Assembly: GCA_050252545.1 (NCBI GenBank)
Contig: JBFWKS010000139.1
Span: 1-10,499 of the forward strand
Length of the DNA stretch: 10,499 nt
Direction of reading: 5' to 3'
Source of the DNA: Patulibacter sp050252545
GTDB taxonomy: Bacteria > Actinomycetota > Thermoleophilia > Solirubrobacterales > Solirubrobacteraceae
The notes below the pieces were generated by a model. That model saw nothing but the letters and a program-made list of their open reading frames with translations. It did no database searches and was not told the origin of the DNA. The position numbers were made by a program, and so were the translations under genes. Shown in pieces: positions 6,549-10,499 of the stretch (position 1 is the first letter of the stretch; the number at the start of each line of letters is the position of its first letter).

Positions 6549-6598
6549 AACCGCCCCCCCCGCCGGCGTCTGCCACCCAACGACCCCGGCCCGTGAGC

Positions 6599-6640
6599 CG
6601 GCCGACGCCACCCGGGCGACGTCGGCCGCCGTCGGCCGAC
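6599..6640. promoter_or_regulatory. Cluster of GTCGGCC half-sites upstream of cobS, possible operator
   Basis: CGGCCGACG (6599-6607) and CGTCGGCCG (6620-6628) form a perfect 9-bp inverted repeat with a 12-nt loop. A third copy, the 10-bp palindrome GTCGGCCGAC (6631-6640), starts exactly 10 bp (one helical turn) after the GTCGGCCG at 6621, just before the -10-like TAGGCT. The arrangement fits a regulator site covering the -35 region of cobS, but base composition makes such repeats easier to find by chance. Confidence 0.35.
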
Positions 6641-6643
6641 CTC

Positions 6644-6649
6644 TAGGCT
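6644..6649 (+). promoter_or_regulatory. TAGGCT -10-like box before cobS
   Basis: TAGGCT ends 9 nt before ATG 6659. Together with the absence of a Shine-Dalgarno this suggests a leaderless or nearly leaderless cobS mRNA, which would leave no room for a leader riboswitch. Confidence 0.5.
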
Positions 6650-6658
6650 GCGCTGCCG

Positions 6659-7411
6659 ATGCTCCTGCCGTCGACCGGGGCCCGTCATGCGGTCGGGTTC
6701 CTCACCCGCGTGCCGGTGCGGTTCGCCGACGGCGAGCGGCCGCGGCTCGACCTCGCGGTGCCGTGGTTCCCGATCGTCGGGCTGCTCGTCGGCGGGCTGT
6801 CGGCGGGAGTGCTCGCGCTCGTCGACCTGCTGCCGGGGGCGGGCCCGGCCGGGATCGCCGCCGCGCTCGGCCTGGCCGCCGGGATCGCGGTCACCGGCGC
6901 GCTGCACGAGGACGGGTTGGCGGACTGCGCCGACGGTCTCGGGGTGCTGGGCGACCGCGAGCGGCGGCTGGCGGTGATGCGCGACCCACGGATCGGCACG
7001 TTCGGCACGCTCGCGCTCGTCGTCTGGGCGCTCGTGTGCTGGAGCGCGCTGCGTGCCCTGCCGACCGCCGACGCGGTGACGGCGCTGCTGGCGTCCGCGA
7101 CGCTCGGGCGCGCGGCGATCCTGCCGCACGCCGCGCTCGGACGACCGGCGCGCCCCGACGGTGCGATCCATGCGCTGCACGTCGGTCCGGCCGGCGGGGC
7201 GACCGCGGCCCTCGTCGCGGGCGCGGTCGTCGGGGTGACCCTCGGACCGGTGGCCGGGGCGGTCGCGCTCGGCGCCGGTGCCCTCGTCGTCGCGGCGACG
7301 ACGGCCGGCGCCCGCGCGGGGTTCGGCGGGATCACCGGTGACACGTGCGGTGCGACCGCGACGCTCGTCCAGGCGTCGGTGCTCGTCGTCGCGTTGGCGT
7401 TCGTGGCGTGA
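6659..7411 (+). CDS. cobS: Adenosylcobinamide-GDP ribazoletransferase (cobalamin synthase) CobS
   Basis: The product is 250 residues, the usual CobS length. It is an integral membrane enzyme that joins alpha-ribazole (or its 5'-phosphate) to adenosylcobinamide-GDP, closing the nucleotide loop of cobalamin. Visible family marks are FLTRVPV at 14-20, PWFPIVGLLVG at 35-45, the acidic active-site motif LHEDGLADCADGL at 82-94 (D85, D89, D92), MRDPRIGTFG at 107-116, and GGITGDTCGA at 223-232. Hydrophobic segments are at about 38-56, 62-81, 115-130, 180-215 and 234-249. It is divergent from the bluB-cobT fusion, which makes its alpha-ribazole phosphate substrate. Its last codons and stop are part of a 26-bp imperfect tandem duplication. 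The ATG is chosen for the TAGGCT spacing and the family N-terminus. Confidence 0.95.
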   Translation: MLLPSTGARHAVGFLTRVPVRFADGERPRLDLAVPWFPIVGLLVGGLSAGVLALVDLLPGAGPAGIAAALGLAAGIAVTGALHEDGLADCADGLGVLGDRERRLAVMRDPRIGTFGTLALVVWALVCWSALRALPTADAVTALLASATLGRAAILPHAALGRPARPDGAIHALHVGPAGGATAALVAGAVVGVTLGPVAGAVALGAGALVVAATTAGARAGFGGITGDTCGATATLVQASVLVVALAFVA

Positions 7412-7450
7412 TGGCGAGCGCCCGGTTCGTGGCGTGATCGCGCACGGCCG
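7399..7450 (+). repeat. 26-bp imperfect tandem duplication covering the cobS stop
   Basis: GTTCGTGGCGTGAT occurs at 7399-7412 and again at 7425-7438. Extending to the full 26-bp units 7399-7424 and 7425-7450 gives 22 of 26 identical bases. The first unit contains the last cobS codons and TGA; the second repeats them in the spacer before the next tetR gene. Confidence 0.75.
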
Positions 7451-7482
7451 ACGGACCACCGGCGTCATGGGATGATCGGCGG

Positions 7483-8085
7483 GTGAAGGCGGGACCGGAC
7501 GAGTTGCTGGCGGCGGCCCAGGCGTGCTTCGCGGACGCCGGCATCCGTGCGACGTCGCTCGTCGACGTCGCCGACCGGGCCGGCGTGTCGCGGGCGACGG
7601 CGTACCGGGCGCTCGGTGACAAGCGGCAGCTCGTGCAGCGGGTCGTCGCCGACGAGGTCGGCCGGTTCCTCGTCCGCTTGGAGGAGGTCCGCGCCCGCGC
7701 GGAGGCCGAGGCCGAGACCCCGCGAGAGGCGCTCGTCGCAGTGGTGACGTTCATCCTCGACTACCTGGAGGGGCACACGATCCTGCAGCGGGTGCTGCGG
7801 ACCGAGCCGGAGTCGCTCGTCGGTCTGCTCGTCGAGGGCCGCGGCGACCCGACCCTCATCTCGCTCCTGGTCGGTGCCGCCGCCGCGATCATCGAGGGGT
7901 CGCCGTGGGCGGACGACCTGCGCGTCGACGCCGGACCGGCCGCCGAGCTGACGGTGCGGGTGATCTTCAGCCTCCTCCTGGTCCCGTCGACGACGCTCGG
8001 CCCTCCCGACGCGATCGCCGACCTGTTGCTGCACGGGGTGCTCAGCGCGTCCCGCGGCGGCGTGGCCGGCGCCGTCCCGGACTGA
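7483..8085 (+). CDS. TetR/AcrR-family transcriptional regulator
   Basis: The product is 200 residues from a GTG start, the normal TetR length. The helix-turn-helix is at about residues 26-46: SLVDVADRAGVSRATAYRALGDK, with the recognition helix SRATAYRAL. The N-terminal helix ELLAAAQACFADAGIRAT is typical. The C-terminal part (60-200) is helical and ligand-binding; no ligand can be named. It follows cobS by 71 bp on the same strand, with the tandem duplication and a GATGAT hexamer 6 nt before the GTG in between, so it may have its own promoter. It is convergent with the amidase-linked tetR gene, with only 19 bp between stops. No palindromic operator is evident upstream, so its target is unknown. 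Confidence 0.88.
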   Translation: MKAGPDELLAAAQACFADAGIRATSLVDVADRAGVSRATAYRALGDKRQLVQRVVADEVGRFLVRLEEVRARAEAEAETPREALVAVVTFILDYLEGHTILQRVLRTEPESLVGLLVEGRGDPTLISLLVGAAAAIIEGSPWADDLRVDAGPAAELTVRVIFSLLLVPSTTLGPPDAIADLLLHGVLSASRGGVAGAVPD

Positions 8086-8089
8086 TCCC

Positions 8090-8121
8090 GGCCGCCGCGT
8101 GCGGTCAGGCCGCCGCGTGCG
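8090..8121. repeat. 14-bp direct repeat copying the 3' end of the amidase-linked tetR
   Basis: GGCCGCCGCGTGCG occurs exactly at 8090-8103 and 8108-8121, an 18-bp period. The right copy codes, on the minus strand, for the last alanine-rich codons just before the TGA at 8105-8107; the left copy lies beyond the stop in the 19-bp gap between two convergent genes. Confidence 0.7.
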
Positions 8122-8839
8122 CCCCGGCGGCGAGCAGCAGGAGCGCCCGCGCGAGTATCGGCCCGGTGTCCTCCCCCGTGCCGAGCCGGCGCAGGGCCAT
8201 GCCCTCCGCCGTCGCCACGACGATCGGTGCCAGACCGGCCGCGTCGGGAACGCCCAGGCGCTCGAGGAGCTCCCGTGCGAGGTCGTCGAACGCGTCGCGT
8301 CCCTCGCGGACGGCCCGTTCCAGACCGGGGTCGCGGGTGGCGTGGAGGTACAGCTCGAACTGCGCGACGACCTGCTGCGTCTCGGCCATCCCGTCGACCG
8401 CGGCGGCGATCAGACGCTCGACGTCCTCGAGGCCCCGCTCGCCCGCGCGCAGCTCGACCGCGATCGACTCCAGCCGCCGGGTCTCCTCCGCGGAGAACAG
8501 CCGCAGGCTCTCGCGCAACAGGTCGTCGCGACCCTTGAAGTGGTAGGTCAGGGTGCCGAGCGACACCCCCGCCGCGGCGGCGACCTGCCGGTGACTGACC
8601 GCGCCGACGCCCTGCTCGGCGACGAGCCGGAGCACGGCGCGGACGATCCGCCGTCGCGCGGAGTCCTCCGCGTCGTCGGCCGGGCTCGCGGTCGTGGCCG
8701 GAGCGTCCGTGTCCGCCGTCGCGGTCGTGGGGGTCGTGGGGGTCGTGGGGGCTTCCTCCGTCTCGGGCGGGGCGGTATGGGGAGTCACCTCCGGCGCGCT
8801 GGCGGACGCTGCGCCCGGGGCTCCCGGGACACCGCTCAC
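8105..8839 (-). CDS. TetR-family regulator of the amidase operon, with low-complexity N-terminus
   Basis: The product is 244 residues from a GTG whose GTGA overlaps the amidase stop by 4 nt, so translation is coupled. Residues 1-58 are disordered and rich in Pro, Thr, Ala and Glu, including PTTPTTPTT encoded by a 9-bp repeat. The DNA-binding domain follows at about 60-107, with helix-turn-helix VSHRQVAAAAGVSLGTLTYHF (81-101) and then KGRDDLL. This resembles regulators of the TetR type with a LTYHF recognition end. The C-terminal helical part (110-244) would bind a small effector, perhaps an amidase substrate or product (inference). Being in the same operon as the amidase, behind a 28-bp palindrome, it is the best candidate to repress that promoter and itself. 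A start further in (GTG codon 18) would remove part of the tail only. Confidence 0.85.
   Translation of the reverse strand: MSGVPGAPGAASASAPEVTPHTAPPETEEAPTTPTTPTTATADTDAPATTASPADDAEDSARRRIVRAVLRLVAEQGVGAVSHRQVAAAAGVSLGTLTYHFKGRDDLLRESLRLFSAEETRRLESIAVELRAGERGLEDVERLIAAAVDGMAETQQVVAQFELYLHATRDPGLERAVREGRDAFDDLARELLERLGVPDAAGLAPIVVATAEGMALRRLGTGEDTGPILARALLLLAAGAHAAA
8723..8749 (-). repeat. Three tandem 9-bp repeats encoding PTTPTTPTT
   Basis: GGTCGTGGG is repeated three times without change (8723-8731, 8732-8740, 8741-8749). On the coding minus strand it gives Pro-Thr-Thr units in the disordered tail of the TetR protein. In-frame expansion or contraction would change tail length without frameshift. 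Confidence 0.8.
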
Positions 8840-10317
8840 GCGGGCTGCCTCGCGCTCCGCTCGTCCGCCCGGTCCGCGCCGACCTCGTCGGGTGCGCCGG
8901 GCCAGCGGAGGTCCCAGCGCTCCGCGGACTCCAGGTGCGCGGCGAGCGAGATCAGCCGGGCCTCGTCGTCGCGGCGGCCGAGGAGCGTCGCCCCGAGCGG
9001 CAGGCCGGTGGCGGTGAACCCGGCGGGCACGTTGACCCCGGGCCAGCCGAGGACGTTCCACGGGTAGGCGTACGGGCACGCGCCGGCGATCACCCGGTCG
9101 GTCTCCATGTTGCTGAGCCCGTCGATCGCCTCGACCGACAGCGGCGGGGTGGCCGTCGTCGGCGCCAGCACGACGTCGACGTCGCGGAAGGTGCGGCCGA
9201 TCCACGCCGCGTAGAGGTGCTCGGCGAGGCGCGCGGCCCGCAGAGCGGGGCTCAGGATCTTGCCCGTGCGGGCGTTCTCGCGCGTGCGGGGATCGATCGC
9301 GTCGACGTCCTCGAGCCGGCCGACCCAACCACCGATGCCGCCCATCGACCGAGGCATGAAGATCGCCCCGACCGGCCCGTAGCGGACCCGGCGCTGCACG
9401 ACCTCGTGGCCGAGGCCCTCGAGCGTCTCGGCGAGCCGGACGGTCGCCGCCCGCACCTCGGGATCGAGCCGTCGCGACACGGCGACCCACGGCGGGTTGA
9501 GCGCCAGGCCGATCCGCAGACGCCCGGGATCGCGCTCCGCGGCACGGGAGAACGACTCGTCCGGTGCCGGCGGCCGGTGCAGGTCACCCGGGACGTTGCC
9601 GGTCGTCGCATCGAGCAGCAGCGCCGCGTCGGCGACGGTTCGGGCGAGCGGCCCGTGCACGGTCAGCCCGTAGAACGCCTCGGCGTCGGGCCAGGTCGAG
9701 ATCCGCCCGCGCTGCGGCTTGATCCCGACGAGGTGGCTCCACGCAGCGGGGATCCTCACCGATCCGGCGCCGTCGGATCCGATCGCGGCGGGGACGAGAC
9801 CGGCGGCGACCGCCGACGCCGATCCGCCCGACGATCCGCCCGGGGTGTAGGCGGTATGCCACGGGTTGCGGGTGTAGCCGAACGACCCGCCCGTGATCGG
9901 CCACTGCCCGATCTCGGGCGTCGTCGTCTTGCCCACGATGATCGCCCCCGCGGCACGGAGCCGGACGACGAGCTCCGCGTCCTCGGTGGCCGGGGCGAAC
10001 GTGCCGTCGCACCCGAACCGGGTCTCCTCCCCCGCGTAGTCGGTGTCGTCCTTGATCGCGATCGGCACACCGAGCAGCGGGCCGCGCTCCCCGGCGGCCA
10101 GGCGCGCGTCGGCCGCGTCGGCGGCAGCACGTGCGTCGTCGGTCAGCACGCACCGAAACGCGTTCAGGACCGGCTGGGCCTCCTCGATCCGCGCCAGCGC
10201 GGCGTCGACCAGCGCGCGCGACCCGCCGCCGGCGTCGGCGAGGGTTCGGGCCTGGTCGACCAGGCCGGGGATCGGAGTGGCGAGCACCGGAGCGTGGGGC
10301 GTCGGATCGGCAGGCAC
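8836..10317 (-). CDS. Amidase-signature family hydrolase
   Basis: The product is 493 residues from a GTG with a Shine-Dalgarno GAGAGG 7 nt upstream. The Ser-cisSer-Lys triad is complete: K89 in GVPIAIKDDTDYAG, cis-Ser S162 in TPGGSSGGSAS, and nucleophile S186 in SDGAGSVRIPA, with the family spacing of 24 residues between the serines. Further marks are GAIIVGKTTTPE at 124-135, FGYTRNPWHTAYTPG at 146-160 and HGPLARTVADAALLLD in the middle. Members hydrolyse carboxylic amides, and the substrate is not readable. GatA is unlikely: no gatB/gatC neighbours, and the operon carries a local TetR. It resembles stand-alone actinobacterial amidases of xenobiotic, nitrile or lactam pathways (inference). 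No signal peptide is seen, so it is cytoplasmic. Its TGA overlaps the start of the tetR gene. Confidence 0.92.
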   Translation of the reverse strand: MPADPTPHAPVLATPIPGLVDQARTLADAGGGSRALVDAALARIEEAQPVLNAFRCVLTDDARAAADAADARLAAGERGPLLGVPIAIKDDTDYAGEETRFGCDGTFAPATEDAELVVRLRAAGAIIVGKTTTPEIGQWPITGGSFGYTRNPWHTAYTPGGSSGGSASAVAAGLVPAAIGSDGAGSVRIPAAWSHLVGIKPQRGRISTWPDAEAFYGLTVHGPLARTVADAALLLDATTGNVPGDLHRPPAPDESFSRAAERDPGRLRIGLALNPPWVAVSRRLDPEVRAATVRLAETLEGLGHEVVQRRVRYGPVGAIFMPRSMGGIGGWVGRLEDVDAIDPRTRENARTGKILSPALRAARLAEHLYAAWIGRTFRDVDVVLAPTTATPPLSVEAIDGLSNMETDRVIAGACPYAYPWNVLGWPGVNVPAGFTATGLPLGATLLGRRDDEARLISLAAHLESAERWDLRWPGAPDEVGADRADERSARQPA

Positions 10318-10324
10318 GGCTGGA

Positions 10325-10352
10325 CCTCTCGTTCGTACGTACGAACGAGAGG
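10325..10352. promoter_or_regulatory. Perfect 28-bp palindrome, probable TetR operator of the amidase operon
   Basis: The left arm CCTCTCGTTCGTAC (10325-10338) is followed directly by its exact reverse complement (10339-10352). A 28-bp perfect palindrome is far beyond chance and is AT-richer than its surroundings. It overlaps the last bases of the -10 box (10350-10355), the predicted transcription start and the Shine-Dalgarno (10325-10330), so a bound dimer or dimer pair would block initiation. The TetR encoded as second gene of the operon is the likely ligand. Confidence 0.85.
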
Positions 10353-10379
10353 GTAGCGCGCCCGGGCCACGGAGGTCAA
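10350..10379 (-). promoter_or_regulatory. Promoter of the amidase-tetR operon
   Basis: On the minus strand, TTGACC (10374-10379) is the -35 and TACCCT (10350-10355) the -10, separated by 18 bp. This is the only full -35/-10 pair I found in the window. The predicted start near 10343 falls inside the palindrome, giving a leader of roughly 25 nt with a Shine-Dalgarno. Confidence 0.65.
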
Positions 10380-10390
10380 CCGGCGGGTGG

Positions 10391-10425
10391 GGCGGCGGGC
10401 GGCGGGCGGCGGGCGGCGGGCGGCG
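10391..10425 (+). repeat. Five tandem copies of GGCGGCG, G-quadruplex-capable
   Basis: The heptamer GGCGGCG is repeated five times exactly, with G-rich flanks on both sides. Regular GGG runs separated by CGGC fit the G3-N1-7 quadruplex pattern on the plus strand. It sits upstream of the amidase promoter, with no assigned gene around it. Confidence 0.75.
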
Positions 10426-10426
10426 G

Positions 10427-10499
10427 ACACCTGATCCGGTCTCGCGTCGTATGACGCCCGCATCCCGGAACGCGTCGGCCGCCCGGCGGGGCGGCGGGC
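10427..10499. other. Right edge, no gene assigned
   Basis: I see no supported gene here. An ATG at 10451 on the plus strand opens a frame to the edge (MTPASRN...) but only about 16 residues are visible, with low-complexity Arg/Gly content, and there is no Shine-Dalgarno; TATGAC overlaps it. The minus strand is also open in the amidase frame but lacks a start codon. A neighbouring gene may begin outside the window. Confidence 0.3.

Noticed and set aside
4599..6596. Long open frame on the plus strand opposite bluB-cobT
   Set aside because: It is antisense to a protein with two complete sets of catalytic motifs; its translation is low-complexity Arg/Gly/Pro/Asp without domains, as expected in very GC-rich DNA.
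6456..6658. Cobalamin riboswitch controlling bluB-cobT or cobS
   Set aside because: I looked on both strands for the B12 box and the conserved core (CCGCnACTG-like). Only partial GC-rich resemblances were found, and the TAGGCT box 9 nt from cobS leaves no leader.
8840..9490. Extension of the amidase-linked tetR frame into the amidase gene
   Set aside because: The extra part overlaps the amidase coding region and shows no TetR similarity; the GTG at 8839 gives the common 4-nt coupling overlap.
8836..10317. GatA subunit of the tRNA amidotransferase
   Set aside because: No gatB or gatC neighbour and a dedicated TetR with operator instead; it better fits a stand-alone amidase.
8935..10356. Long open frame on the plus strand opposite the amidase
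   Set aside because: The minus strand carries the full amidase triad and promoter; the opposite frame has no recognisable motif.
10391..10425. CRISPR array
   Set aside because: Units are 7 bp, contiguous and without spacers; this is a simple tandem repeat.

Overview
This is a very G+C-rich bacterial chromosomal window. Third codon positions are almost always G or C, GTG starts are common, and several genes begin 7-9 nt after a TAGnnT -10-like hexamer, the arrangement of actinobacterial leaderless transcripts. Gene content fits an actinobacterium, perhaps the deep-branching Thermoleophilia (Solirubrobacterales type): universal stress protein, TadA, a BluB-CobT fusion, CobS and many TetR regulators. 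The phylum is a moderately confident inference; the class is a guess. I saw no rRNA, tRNA, transposase, integrase or CRISPR array. This looks like core chromosome, not a mobile island.

Left part (1-2808). A leftward SpoU/TrmH-type RNA methyltransferase is cut by the window start. Behind it is a leftward TetR regulator. Divergent from that TetR is a lipoprotein gene whose stop overlaps the start of a membrane-anchored BY-kinase-like P-loop ATPase (CpsD/Wzc type). A 29-codon membrane microprotein follows, with its own TAGCGT box. No polysaccharide genes are visible beside the kinase.

Middle part (2809-4547). Three rightward genes follow: a UspA-type stress protein with a clear Shine-Dalgarno, the tRNA adenosine deaminase tadA, and a small coiled-coil protein of unknown function.

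Cobalamin part (4548-7411). A leftward gene fuses BluB (makes the lower ligand 5,6-dimethylbenzimidazole from FMN) to CobT (activates it to alpha-ribazole phosphate). It is divergent from cobS, whose product joins alpha-ribazole to adenosylcobinamide-GDP. Together they cover lower-ligand synthesis and nucleotide loop assembly, apart from the alpha-ribazole phosphate phosphatase. Their 203-bp shared intergenic region carries inverted repeats but no cobalamin riboswitch that I could recognise.

Right part (7412-10499). A rightward TetR gene converges on a leftward operon of an amidase-signature hydrolase followed, with 4-nt overlap, by another TetR gene. Upstream of the amidase are a TTGACC-18-TACCCT promoter and a perfect 28-bp palindrome that covers the start of transcription and the Shine-Dalgarno. 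This looks like a self-contained autorepressed amidase operon. Beyond it lie a heptanucleotide G-rich tandem repeat and unassigned sequence.

Recurring small-scale features are the TAGnnT boxes before start codons and two short tandem duplications that each copy the 3' end and stop codon of a gene (cobS and the amidase-linked tetR). The least explained unit is the lipoprotein / BY-kinase / microprotein cluster.
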